Shown: positions 47,773-55,796 of the stretch, in pieces | How positions within the stretch are numbered: the stretch's first letter is position 1 | Layout: every line of letters starts with the position of its first letter | IMG/VR virus record: IMGVR_UViG_3300034072_002212 | Span: 117,817 to 181,816 of that record | DNA: 64,000 nt | Strand: one strand, 5' to 3' | Source of the DNA: a virus | Program-made: the position numbers and the translations under genes | The notes under the pieces: generated by a model | What the model was told of the DNA's origin: nothing | Databases searched by the model: none | The model's input: only the letters and a program-made list of their open reading frames with translations

Positions 47773-48090
47773 ATGAGCAAGCTCAGCCTCAAAACGCTTG
47801 ACCGCAAGCACCTGCCCTATGGCAAGTTCAAGTTCATTGTGCTTCTCAAGCGGGAGTCGCGTCGCATGTGGCGTTGTGACAGTAATGCTGGGCAGATTGA
47901 ACAAATGCGCGGACTTCTCCGCACAACCTGCAAGGGCAAGTTCAAGCTGGTTCATGATGAGAACCATCGCGGCCGGCGCGTCTACACGCACCTCTATCTT
48001 ACTGAGCCCATGGATCTCGCAATGGTGAAGCTGGTCCATGCAGACCAGCTTCATAAGATTTACAAGGTCAATGTAGTTCCAGCTTCCTGA
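47773..48090 (+). CDS. Unknown basic protein, 105 aa, DA-KL family candidate
   Basis: A basic small protein. TEPMDLAMVKLVHA (about 77-90) resembles the NDAMLFKLVW tail of the minus-strand cluster at 48681-49917, so it may belong to the same family although on the opposite strand. It overlaps the convergent gene at 48068 by 23 bp. Confidence 0.55.
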   Translation: MSKLSLKTLDRKHLPYGKFKFIVLLKRESRRMWRCDSNAGQIEQMRGLLRTTCKGKFKLVHDENHRGRRVYTHLYLTEPMDLAMVKLVHADQLHKIYKVNVVPAS

Positions 48091-48292
48091 TCAGCTTAAT
48101 GTGGTGATCGAAGTGAACACGTAGCTTATAGGCTACTTCTAGGTCAGCGGTGGAAATCATACCTCCACCTGCTGACCAATCTATCAGACCAATTTGTTTG
48201 AGCCAGGCACCAGCTGCCCAAGCCTGTTGTGATGACTTGAATTCAATCTGGTATCCGGGATTAGCTTTGGTCTTCCGAGTCTCGAATTTCAT
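48068..48292 (-). CDS. Unknown protein, 74 aa
   Basis: Small basic protein (MKFETRKTKANPGYQIEFKS ... VHFDHHIKLIRKLELH). It overlaps the upstream gene by 32 bp, and the convergent gene at its 3' end. Not recognised. Confidence 0.5.
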   Translation of the reverse strand: MKFETRKTKANPGYQIEFKSSQQAWAAGAWLKQIGLIDWSAGGGMISTADLEVAYKLRVHFDHHIKLIRKLELH

Positions 48293-48620
48293 CGGGGTTG
48301 TCCGTGTGCTGCTCTACCCGGTCGAACAGCTTGTTAAAAGCTTCGTGATCCTGAAGCTTCCACATCAATAACGTGCCCGAGTTCTGCAAATAGAGCTCGA
48401 CCTCATTGGACGTGGGATGCTGCTGGAGTTTCCAGTCAACACCTTCTTCGCCGACCTCACGCCGCAGCCGCTTCTCGAGCCTGCTCTTCTGCGTGATTGC
48501 CGTAATCACATCGTTTGTGCCAGCGAGAACGGCCCGGATTTTGAAGCCAGTGAAGATCGTCGAGGGGTCCCAATCGGCCTCATACCGATTGACCTTCTTG
48601 ATCTCAAGCTTGCTGCTCAT
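48261..48620 (-). CDS. Unknown protein, 119 aa
   Basis: Mixed alpha/beta with a polar, acidic tail; TLLMWKLQDHEAFNKLF (about 83-99) again shows an LxWKL-like aromatic motif near the C-terminus. Preceded by both an early and a late promoter. Confidence 0.5.
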   Translation of the reverse strand: MSSKLEIKKVNRYEADWDPSTIFTGFKIRAVLAGTNDVITAITQKSRLEKRLRREVGEEGVDWKLQQHPTSNEVELYLQNSGTLLMWKLQDHEAFNKLFDRVEQHTDNPDEIRDSEDQS

Positions 48621-48626
48621 CGCTCA

Positions 48627-48676
48627 CTCCATATTTAACCTTGTGCGCGTCCTAGCACAGAACGCCAAAGTGTCAA
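48627..48676 (-). promoter_or_regulatory. Early promoter (48649-48676) and late box (48627-48640)
   Basis: Minus strand TTGACA (48676-48671), 16 nt, TGC-TAGGAC (48654-48649), then GGTTAAATATGG (48640-48629). Confidence 0.55.
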
Positions 48677-48680
48677 CCAA

Positions 48681-48926
48681 TTAGAGCCAGATCAGGGAAA
48701 AGCGGATCGCATCAATCCTCTTCTTGAACACAAAGAACTTGCGTCCCTTCTGTTCCCACTCCGTCTCATACGAAATCATAGATTCCTCAAGCCAAATCTT
48801 GATGGGCGTGATCGGAACCAGTTGGGCATCCTCATCTGCCTCTGTCTGAAGCACATGAAAGAACTCGCGATCGCAACGCGGCCAGTTTTCACGATGTGGA
48901 TAGAGGTAGCCTTCAATCCTATACAT
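48681..48926 (-). CDS. DA-KL family small protein 1, 81 aa
   Basis: The start at 48926 overlaps the upstream stop as TGATG. The C-terminal motif RIDAIRFSLIWL is the divergent version of the family ending. The N-terminal part is unrelated to its neighbours. Function unknown. Confidence 0.6.
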   Translation of the reverse strand: MYRIEGYLYPHRENWPRCDREFFHVLQTEADEDAQLVPITPIKIWLEESMISYETEWEQKGRKFFVFKKRIDAIRFSLIWL

Positions 48927-49174
48927 CAGAGCCACGTGAGCTTGAACATAATGGCGTCGTTGGCTTCTTTGAATTTGATGATGTAGAACCACCCGCCGAC
49001 TTTGATCTCCCATTCTCGAGGCTCTAGCCAGCGGAGAACTTCCAAGCTGAACATTCCAGCCAGATAGGCAGGTTTGCCCATTCGGTCGAGCGCAGCCCGA
49101 CTAGCCGCAAGATCATCCTCCTCAGTAGCCCTGATGCCAGGATGATCGCGTTCTAGGACATGCAGCTCAAACAT
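48926..49174 (-). CDS. DA-KL family small protein 2, 82 aa
   Basis: Ends in EANDAIMFKLTWL, the shared family tail. The start at 49174 overlaps the upstream stop by 8 bp. The N-terminal part has a helical EEDDLAASRAALDRMGKP segment. Confidence 0.6.
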   Translation of the reverse strand: MFELHVLERDHPGIRATEEDDLAASRAALDRMGKPAYLAGMFSLEVLRWLEPREWEIKVGGWFYIIKFKEANDAIMFKLTWL

Positions 49175-49430
49175 TGGCCCACGTGAGCTTGAACAACATA
49201 GCATCTGCTTTGGAAAATATGGGAATAGTGGTGGCTAGGATCTGCGTGGGATCGTTATACCTGCGACGCTCATTGTATCGCAAGGTCCTATTGTGCTTGT
49301 ATGGTAGCGCGCGATCAGGCCCCCAGCGTTCATGACACCATGCCTTGGCAGCATTGAGCTCAGCATCAGTGCCCTGGAGTTCAACCCAGATACAGCTACC
49401 ATCATCGTCGGTGCGGATCTTCAGAGCCAT
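49167..49430 (-). CDS. DA-KL family small protein 3, 87 aa
   Basis: Family tail KADAMLFKLTWANV at the C-terminus. Starts with a 10-bp overlap on the upstream gene. N-terminal half contains AAKAWCHERWGPDRALPYKH. Confidence 0.65.
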   Translation of the reverse strand: MALKIRTDDDGSCIWVELQGTDAELNAAKAWCHERWGPDRALPYKHNRTLRYNERRRYNDPTQILATTIPIFSKADAMLFKLTWANV

Positions 49431-49690
49431 ACGAGCTTAAACAACATTGCGTCATTGGCAGAACGAAAGCGAATCCTTAGGTGCTTCTTTCCATGGATGC
49501 TGATTTCCTGGATTGAATAGCGCCACTTTCCGGCCGACTTCCGGTAGTCGATACGACCAAAGTGGTTGACCATCCACGTCATGAGTTTGCTGGGCGTATT
49601 TGGATCACGCCCAAACGTCGTGGGAAACTTCACTAGATCCCATTCAGGATCAGCAATCTGATATTCGTGGGTCCAGCCGCTCATAGCCAT
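49421..49690 (-). CDS. DA-KL family small protein 4, 89 aa
   Basis: Family tail SANDAMLFKLVWL. N-terminal part GWTHEYQIADPEWDLVKFPT, centre WMVNHFGRIDYRKSAGKWRY. Overlaps the upstream gene by 10 bp. Confidence 0.65.
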   Translation of the reverse strand: MAMSGWTHEYQIADPEWDLVKFPTTFGRDPNTPSKLMTWMVNHFGRIDYRKSAGKWRYSIQEISIHGKKHLRIRFRSANDAMLFKLVWL

Positions 49691-49917
49691 ACGAGCTTGA
49701 ACAACATTGCGTCCTTGGGGTCAACAAACATGATGGCTGTCTCACCTTCGTCCGTGAAATGATCCCACCACCAACACTCAGGCGCTTTGCCCACGTGGAT
49801 GTTGAGCCACTCTCTACATTCAGGAGTGAGATCAAAGGAGAATCCCGAGAAGAAGCCTATACCCTGGCGCTGCCAGGACCAGACATCACTTGAGAAGGTT
49901 GTTGGAAGAGTTGTCAA
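49681..49917 (-). CDS. DA-KL family small protein 5, about 78 aa
   Basis: Family tail PKDAMLFKLVWL. The start is uncertain: a TTG at 49917 gives usual family length, while an ATG at 49944 is possible. Either overlaps the end of the radical SAM gene. Centre: ECWWWDHFTDEGETAIMF. Confidence 0.5.
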   Translation of the reverse strand: MTTLPTTFSSDVWSWQRQGIGFFSGFSFDLTPECREWLNIHVGKAPECWWWDHFTDEGETAIMFVDPKDAMLFKLVWL

Positions 49918-50773
49918 CGAACATTCCACAGCTTGCCTTGACATCAAAACCCACGCGGGGCACGATGCGGCTCTTCTCGTTACCAAAAGCCTCAGCTAGG
50001 TAGTCGAAGTTGCGCTGAATAATGTCTTCGCTGGGTTCCTTGCCCTGAGCCGGGCTGTAGGGATTGTAGCGGACCAAGTTGAACTTCACATCCAAGCTGC
50101 GAACCAAGATAGCCATGATGATCTCTTCAAGAACATCTAGGCCATCATTTTCGCCTTCGATGAAAGCCCAATGAAGGGTCAGGAGTTGGCCGGTCTTCTG
50201 CTGCCAATCCACCATCTGCCAGAGAGCCTTATGTGGATCCATGGCCTTTGGTAGCCACCGCTTACGGAAGTCCTCCCTCATGCTGTAGAGGGAATAGTAG
50301 ATCTGCGCGCCAGAGTCTCCAAATACATCATAGAGCGTGCGATCACACATCTCTTCTGGCATGATCGTGCTGATGTTGTATTTGGAGACCAGCGCATGTT
50401 GCTCTGCGAGCCCCTGTAAGGGCCTACGAACGCCTTCCCAGTTGTTGAGCACGCTGGGGTTAGCCAAGGGTTCACCACGCGCCATGAAGTTAAAATTCAC
50501 CCTCTGGGCATCGTCAAACTGCCGGTAGTGGCGGAAGACCTGAAGGCCCTGAAGGTAATAGTCGTCCACGGTAGCCGGGGACATCATGGTCTGACGAGTC
50601 TGCGTCAGATGGCAGACACGGCACGCTTTGTTGCATCCCGTGTGGCTGCTCAGGTAGGTGATGAAATAGTCCTCTACGCGCCGAACATATCGGGCTTCGA
50701 ACGCCCCACCATCTTCGTAGGGCGAAACGAAGTTCACACTAGCATCTTCGGCACTGTAGAGGATCTCAGTCAT
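49886..50773 (-). CDS. RlmN-like radical SAM methyltransferase homologue
   Basis: 295 residues. The radical SAM cluster motif is C-x3-C-x2-C at Cys47, Cys51 and Cys54 (SSHTGCNKACRVCHLTQT), the RlmN/Cfr form. FMARGEPLANPSV (about 96-108) matches the SAM-binding GEP motif, and the C-terminal VGFDVKASCGMF holds Cys282 where RlmN carries its methyl-Cys. RlmN methylates A2503 of 23S rRNA and A37 of some tRNAs. The N-terminal RlmN domain is missing (E. coli RlmN has 384 residues), so substrate may differ. It overlaps gp46 by 8 bp. Confidence 0.8.
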   Translation of the reverse strand: MTEILYSAEDASVNFVSPYEDGGAFEARYVRRVEDYFITYLSSHTGCNKACRVCHLTQTRQTMMSPATVDDYYLQGLQVFRHYRQFDDAQRVNFNFMARGEPLANPSVLNNWEGVRRPLQGLAEQHALVSKYNISTIMPEEMCDRTLYDVFGDSGAQIYYSLYSMREDFRKRWLPKAMDPHKALWQMVDWQQKTGQLLTLHWAFIEGENDGLDVLEEIIMAILVRSLDVKFNLVRYNPYSPAQGKEPSEDIIQRNFDYLAEAFGNEKSRIVPRVGFDVKASCGMFVDNSSNNLLK

Positions 50774-52550
50774 TCGCTTCCGTGTCCGTCACAAACGTGG
50801 TGAAGTTGTTTTCCTTCTGCACCAAAAGAATGCGTGGCACACGTGACGTCAGGCTGTCATTATGTGAAATCAGGAAAACGTTCTTACCACGTTCCCTTGA
50901 CATCTTCTTGAGGATCTCAAGAGCAAGGTCCATACCCGCAGAGTCCATACCAGAATCGACGAGTTCGTCAATCATCAGCAGGTTCATGGGCTTGTTCATA
51001 GTCTCCCAAACGTCGCGGAACGACCAAGCAAGTGCCAGCACCAGTCGGTTGGCTTCACCGTTCGACAGCTGAGCAAAGTCATATTCCTTGCCCAACAAAG
51101 TGATTTCAACGGACAAGTCACTCTGGAACGCAACCTCATGCGGTAGCTGGATCTTGTCCAGGTAGCTATTGAGGCGAACGTTCAAGTAGGACAGGTTCTG
51201 GTCGATGATCTTCTTGCGGATAAAGGAGTTCTTATCCGTAAGCAGCTTGACTAGGAAGTCCTGGTGCTCCTTGAGACGAACCAACTCGTTGAGGTATTCG
51301 TAAGAAACATCCTGAATACCAGACGTCGAGAGATTGGCAATCTGATCCAAGTAGGGCGACTCAACTGCCGCTTCTCGAGTGATGTCGCTGAGCAGCTTGT
51401 CCAGAGTATGACGGTGATTGAGAGCCTGCTCCATGGTGTCATAGTTGACACTGGGCTGTGGGCCCAGCTGGGTCAGCTCACCGATAGCCTTCTCTAGCTC
51501 ACCAGCAGCTTCAGTGAGTTCTACTTCTACCGCTTCACGCTCGACAACCAGCTGGGCCTTGCGGTCCAACAGGTCCTTGAGAATCTCGGCGTGCTTGTCA
51601 TCGTGAACATCCTGACCACAGGTGTGGCACTTGTTCTGTTCGGCCATGGCAAGCTGGCTGTCAATGCGATTGATGTTGGAATCCAGCGAGTTGTAGGTCT
51701 TTTCGACACGAACTGCATCACGCTCAAAGCGCATGACTTCAGCACTCAGGCGGTTGAATTCAACCAGCAAACGCTGGTTGTTGATCTCTGCCTCAATGTC
51801 GATTTCGTTCATCTGGTCAATGGCCTTCTCAAGCTTGAGAAGCTTTGCCATGTGTTCCTTGTCCCACATCTTGCTCTTGAAGTTGAGCTCGTTGATGGTC
51901 TTCTGGATCTTCTCGTTGGAATCCTTGACCGTCTTGATGCGGATCTCTTCGCCCTTAATCTCGTCTTTGATCTGCTTGACTAGATCCTTCAGCTGGTCGG
52001 CCTTGCTGGACAGCTGAGTAATACCCAGGAGTTCCTCGATGACCTCACGCTGGTCCTTGGCGCTCATGTCCAAGAACGGGACCGTCTTGCTGTGGAGAGC
52101 CACGATGTGCTTGAACAGGAGGTGAGAACAGCCGATGACCTTCTCAATCTCTTCCTGCGTGACCTTGCTCTCACCATGCGCTTCGTCAGTACCCTCGGCA
52201 TTCACCAGGCCGTCGTTGACGTAGAAGCGCAGGAAGTTGGGCTTGCGACCACGCTCAATGCGGTAGGTCTTGTTGCCAACTTCAAAGTCCAAACTGACCG
52301 TCATGGCCTTCTGGTTGGTCTTGTTGACGAGGTTGTCCTTTTTGATGCTCGTGAGCGGCTGACCATAGATCGCATAGCAGATGGCCTGGATCAGCGTGGT
52401 CTTACCAACGCCGTTCCTGCTACCTGCTGAACCTAGGTCAACGTTCTCACCGAGAATCAACGTAAGGCCATGTTCGTCAAGAGTGATTGCCTGAGTGGTG
52501 TTGCCCACACTCAGGAAATTCTTCATCGTAACTGTGCGGATCTTTATCAT
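50766..52550 (-). CDS. 46: Recombination endonuclease subunit (gp46, SbcC/Rad50-like)
   Basis: 594 residues; T4 gp46 has 560. Walker A GSRNGVGKTT at 43-52, a long coiled coil with a zinc-hook CHTCGQ (about 313-318), the ABC signature LSNGEANRLVLALAWSFRD and Walker B LLMIDELVDSGMD. With gp47 it resects DNA ends for recombination-dependent replication. Order gp47, small gene, gp46, radical SAM on the minus strand, all overlapping by 4-8 bp, makes one operon. Confidence 0.93.
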   Translation of the reverse strand: MIKIRTVTMKNFLSVGNTTQAITLDEHGLTLILGENVDLGSAGSRNGVGKTTLIQAICYAIYGQPLTSIKKDNLVNKTNQKAMTVSLDFEVGNKTYRIERGRKPNFLRFYVNDGLVNAEGTDEAHGESKVTQEEIEKVIGCSHLLFKHIVALHSKTVPFLDMSAKDQREVIEELLGITQLSSKADQLKDLVKQIKDEIKGEEIRIKTVKDSNEKIQKTINELNFKSKMWDKEHMAKLLKLEKAIDQMNEIDIEAEINNQRLLVEFNRLSAEVMRFERDAVRVEKTYNSLDSNINRIDSQLAMAEQNKCHTCGQDVHDDKHAEILKDLLDRKAQLVVEREAVEVELTEAAGELEKAIGELTQLGPQPSVNYDTMEQALNHRHTLDKLLSDITREAAVESPYLDQIANLSTSGIQDVSYEYLNELVRLKEHQDFLVKLLTDKNSFIRKKIIDQNLSYLNVRLNSYLDKIQLPHEVAFQSDLSVEITLLGKEYDFAQLSNGEANRLVLALAWSFRDVWETMNKPMNLLMIDELVDSGMDSAGMDLALEILKKMSRERGKNVFLISHNDSLTSRVPRILLVQKENNFTTFVTDTEAND

Positions 52551-52894
52551 TCTGTTCTTCCCGCCAGGTGTTGATCGAGTAGGTCTAGATCCGTCTTGGT
52601 GTTCTTGACCACTCCATTGTAGTTGATGCCGGTGGTCAGTTTGACCAGCACCGCATCCATCTTGACCTTCTTCTCGGTGAAGACGTAGGTGCCATCGGCC
52701 ATCAACAGGATACCGAAGTTTACACCCTGATTGCTCAGAAAGTCACGAATCTCATCATGCGTGGCTTTGAAGTCCTGACGGGACATTGCCTGGTTGTGCT
52801 TGATAAAAACGTGAATCTGCTTGATGCTCTTGGGAGCACCTACCCATACGATGTAGGGAAAGTGCTCCTCTTTGAGAAACGGCTGCTTCTTCAA
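52547..52894 (-). CDS. Unknown protein, 115 aa, between gp46 and gp47
   Basis: ATGA-type overlaps with both neighbours. The C-terminal part KKVKMDAVLVKLTTGINY again shows a DAxxxKLxx motif like the cluster at 48681-49917. The position corresponds to T4 46.1/46.2. Function unknown. Confidence 0.6.
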   Translation of the reverse strand: MKKQPFLKEEHFPYIVWVGAPKSIKQIHVFIKHNQAMSRQDFKATHDEIRDFLSNQGVNFGILLMADGTYVFTEKKVKMDAVLVKLTTGINYNGVVKNTKTDLDLLDQHLAGRTE

Positions 52895-53919
52895 CTCAGA
52901 CCTCGATAGATCTCAATGAGAAGCTCTTTGTCAACGGTTAGGGAGTCGATACCCTTGAGACCCTCGATGACAATCTGATCAACCGACTGGAAGATCACAT
53001 CCTCACCAAAGCTCTGCTCTTCTGTTTCCTTAGAGCCCGGTTGAACGTCAATCTTCCTAGGGGAAAAGTGAGCTGCGAACGTTTCCTTGATGAACTGGCT
53101 CTCATCGTAAGTCACATTGATGTCCGCTGTCACACGAACATGCGTGCGCTCGTCAATGTAATCTGTGGGAGCCTCAAGCAACTCAGACATCTTAAGCGTG
53201 CGATACTTGGGTGCCTTGGGCCATGCGATGAATTCCGGCTCAACTCCCCATTCCAGGAACATCATGCCGCGCTCATCATCCCACGCATCAGTGAAGTTGT
53301 GTGGGAATGGATTGCCAAGGTAGCAAACCTTGCCTTTGGCTTGGCGCTTATGGAAGTGACCCGAGAACGCCCAATATGTCACATCGTCGAAGTGATCAAC
53401 ATTGAGCTCACCGTGATCCGGCATCTCAACCATCTGATTGAGAAGGAAGTGTGGCACTTCAAAATGGCCGAACATATAGTCGGATTTCTTGGCCAACTTC
53501 TTGATCTTCTTGTAATCGTCTCCGACCAGCCAGGGACAGAACGTAACACCGCCAACAGTCAGGAAGTCGTTGATGATCGTGACGTTCTTGAGGTTCCTAC
53601 CAATCGCCACGCTGGAAATCTCACGCTTCTCCTTATAGTAGAGATCATGGTTTCCAGGGATGAAGAAGAACTTTGGAAAAGCCTCAGCCAGTCGTTCCAT
53701 GTTGGAAAGCGAATAGTTAAGGGTGGACACGTGGATCGAGTGGCGGTTATCGTGCCAGTCGCCCGCGAAGATGATGGTATCAACATCACGCGCTTGGGCT
53801 TGCTCGATGAACCACTTGACGAAGTCCTCGCAATCCTGATTGTGCTGACGGTCGTTGTTCTTCTTTCCGAAGTGAATATCGGTGAACACCGCCGCCCGCT
53901 TGAAGAGCTTATCGCTCAT
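52891..53919 (-). CDS. 47: Recombination endonuclease subunit (gp47, SbcD/Mre11-like)
   Basis: 342 residues. The metallophosphoesterase motifs are intact: DIHFG (Asp14, His16), FAGDWHDNRH (Asp54, His56), PGNHD (89-93), FGHFE and SGHFHKR. It forms the nuclease with gp46. It is the first gene of its operon, with no early or late box seen close to the start. Confidence 0.94.
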   Translation of the reverse strand: MSDKLFKRAAVFTDIHFGKKNNDRQHNQDCEDFVKWFIEQAQARDVDTIIFAGDWHDNRHSIHVSTLNYSLSNMERLAEAFPKFFFIPGNHDLYYKEKREISSVAIGRNLKNVTIINDFLTVGGVTFCPWLVGDDYKKIKKLAKKSDYMFGHFEVPHFLLNQMVEMPDHGELNVDHFDDVTYWAFSGHFHKRQAKGKVCYLGNPFPHNFTDAWDDERGMMFLEWGVEPEFIAWPKAPKYRTLKMSELLEAPTDYIDERTHVRVTADINVTYDESQFIKETFAAHFSPRKIDVQPGSKETEEQSFGEDVIFQSVDQIVIEGLKGIDSLTVDKELLIEIYRGLS

Positions 53920-53976
53920 GGGTAGCCTCGCTATCTTATTTGCTCCAGTTGTAAGATCCTGGTGTCCAGGATGTCA

Positions 53977-54162
53977 CTATTCTGGTAGCTGCTCGTAGAT
54001 CCGAAGGGGAAGGTGGTTTCGGATTTGCTCTCGGGAATACCAAAAGAAGCCCGAGGAGAAGAAGATCATATAGATTTCAAACTCCTCGCGCTTGATCCAG
54101 GGAGCCCACCAGAGGCGGCGCATACGCGACCGCCCCGTTAGTTTGAAGGTGGGCTTACCCAT
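53977..54162 (-). CDS. Unknown small protein, 61 aa
   Basis: Basic and aromatic (SRMRRLWWAPWIKREEFEIY). Its ATG overlaps the gp55 stop as TGATG, so translation is coupled to the sigma factor gene. A membrane or RNA polymerase-binding accessory is imaginable; nothing is recognised. Confidence 0.55.
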   Translation of the reverse strand: MGKPTFKLTGRSRMRRLWWAPWIKREEFEIYMIFFSSGFFWYSREQIRNHLPLRIYEQLPE

Positions 54163-55040
54163 CAGGACACCTTCTTGGGCGAACCCTTGCGGACTAGCTT
54201 CTTCTGCTCTGGCACTTCACCGTTTGCGATAGCGCGCTGGCTCAGCGAGTTGTCGATTTGGCGGGTAATCGAAGGGGTGACACCGTGCATTACCAGCATG
54301 TCATCACGAATGTTCTGGTTACGTTTCTCGAGGTTCAAGACGCGGGTAAAGGCATTCGAGACCGTGACGGTGTAATATGCGAATGGATTGTCGGAACGTG
54401 CTTCGTTGAACTGAAGGCCAACGAGGCTAAGCTGAAGCAGGGCCTGCGAACGCATCTCATCAACGTAGGTGTAACCACGCCAATTACCACGCTGCGAATA
54501 ACGCTCAACCAGCTTCATGAACATGAGAGCCAGTCGGTTGGTAATCTTACCGTGATCCTGACAGAAGGTTCCGTTGTCGAGCGCATCCTTCCAGTGCGAA
54601 CGTCCCACTTCCTTGGCACCTTCATCCTCGTTGATGATGTAGTGCTTGAAGGGAGGAAAGTTCAGGCGAACGTGGTTATCAGCAACGCTCTTGGGGTTCT
54701 TGACGCGACCTTCCTCAAGAGGAATGTGCTCGTAGGTCATGACGCGCCACACGATATCCTCAACTGGGATACTGTTTGGGTCAACTTCCTCGACCTTAAT
54801 CTGATGGTTCTTGTAGCCAGCTTCCTTGAGTGCCTGCTTCTTGGCCTGCATCATCTTCTTGGCCTTGGCTTCACGAACGCTCTGGATTAGGTCAATGTCG
54901 ATTTCTTCCAAGTTGCTCACAATGGCATCATATGCCGCATACTTGGGATCGACGAAGTAGGAATAGGTGTTCTTGGACTTGTGGATCTCAGCGAGGAGTT
55001 CCTTGTTGGTCAGATAGTTGACCCTCTGTGGTAGTGCCAT
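54162..55040 (-). CDS. 55: Late transcription sigma factor (gp55-like)
   Basis: 292 residues; T4 gp55 has 185. The core EMRSQALLQLSLVGLQFNEA followed by SDNPFAYYTVTVSNAFTRVL (about 197-236) is the region-2-like signature of gp55 in T4-like phages. A charged N-terminal 150 residues is extra. gp55 directs host RNA polymerase to a lone TATAAATA-type -10 box, which fits the TAAATA/ATAAGTAG boxes found before the virion genes in this window. Confidence 0.82.
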   Translation of the reverse strand: MALPQRVNYLTNKELLAEIHKSKNTYSYFVDPKYAAYDAIVSNLEEIDIDLIQSVREAKAKKMMQAKKQALKEAGYKNHQIKVEEVDPNSIPVEDIVWRVMTYEHIPLEEGRVKNPKSVADNHVRLNFPPFKHYIINEDEGAKEVGRSHWKDALDNGTFCQDHGKITNRLALMFMKLVERYSQRGNWRGYTYVDEMRSQALLQLSLVGLQFNEARSDNPFAYYTVTVSNAFTRVLNLEKRNQNIRDDMLVMHGVTPSITRQIDNSLSQRAIANGEVPEQKKLVRKGSPKKVS

Positions 55041-55224
55041 GTGGCTCCGCTCCTTATGTTCTTTTCTCGCGGGTTGGGGTATGAAGCAGTCTCTGGGTTA
55101 AGCCAGCGCATCGCTTCGTAGTTTTGTTATAACACCAGAGTAGGTGCTACGTACAGAAAAAGGTGACATGCAGGTGTGCTCTCTATATAGAGCGGAGACA
55201 GGTGAGTTAAAACTGTGGTTTATA

Positions 55225-55236
55225 GGGCGGTAAATA
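55225..55236 (+). promoter_or_regulatory. Late promoter of the baseplate operon
   Basis: GGGCGGTAAATA directly before the start at 55236. The 55041-55214 gap also has the palindrome CTCTATATAGAG. Confidence 0.4.
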
Positions 55237-55796
55237 TGAGCGGAGGCAGTAACAAAGTGGTCTTTGCGGCTGGGCGTTTGAACCCGCCTACCAAGGGTCA
55301 TGATGTGCTGGTCCGCCAGGTCAAAGAGGCCGCCGAGCGTATTGGTGCCCGAGCAATGCTCTACATCGTAGATGGAGAGAAGTCGGGCAAGGATAAGAGC
55401 AAGAATCCTCTTACTGGTGATCAGCGAGTCAAGCTTGCCCGACGACTCTTTCCAGGAGTCACCGTTGACGTTGTGTCTTCGGCTTATGAAGTCCTGGAAG
55501 TTTTGGACCTACAAGGCTATCAGCCAAAGGTCTGGGTCGCAGGGACTGACCGTGCTGCCAACTACCGCAAGCTTCTCGCCAGCGAACAGCTGGATTGCGA
55601 GGTGGTTGAGGTGGACCGCGAAGCGGGTGAAGCAGACGGCGTAAGCGCCACTCTAGCGCGCAAAGCGGCCCTAGAAGGCAACATGGAAGAGTTTGCTCGC
55701 CAGATGCCTGACCTCACTCCATTGGAACTTGCGGACATAGCAGATATGATTCGCGAGGCAACCAATGGCAGACACTCCACAGACCCCAGCAATTGA
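55236..55796 (+). CDS. Nucleotidyltransferase (HxGH family)
   Basis: 186 residues from the ATG at 55236; an in-frame GTG 21 nt upstream is the alternative. GRLNPPTKGHDVLV (13-26) carries the HxGH-like T-K-G-H, and VSATLARKAAL (about 144-154) the ISxTxxR-like motif. T4-like phages often have a cytidylyltransferase-like gene of this kind; the substrate is open (NMN, pantetheine phosphate or others). It is a second nucleotidyltransferase besides the one at 24514 and heads the baseplate operon, overlapping gp48 by 32 bp. Confidence 0.72.
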   Translation: MSGGSNKVVFAAGRLNPPTKGHDVLVRQVKEAAERIGARAMLYIVDGEKSGKDKSKNPLTGDQRVKLARRLFPGVTVDVVSSAYEVLEVLDLQGYQPKVWVAGTDRAANYRKLLASEQLDCEVVEVDREAGEADGVSATLARKAALEGNMEEFARQMPDLTPLELADIADMIREATNGRHSTDPSN

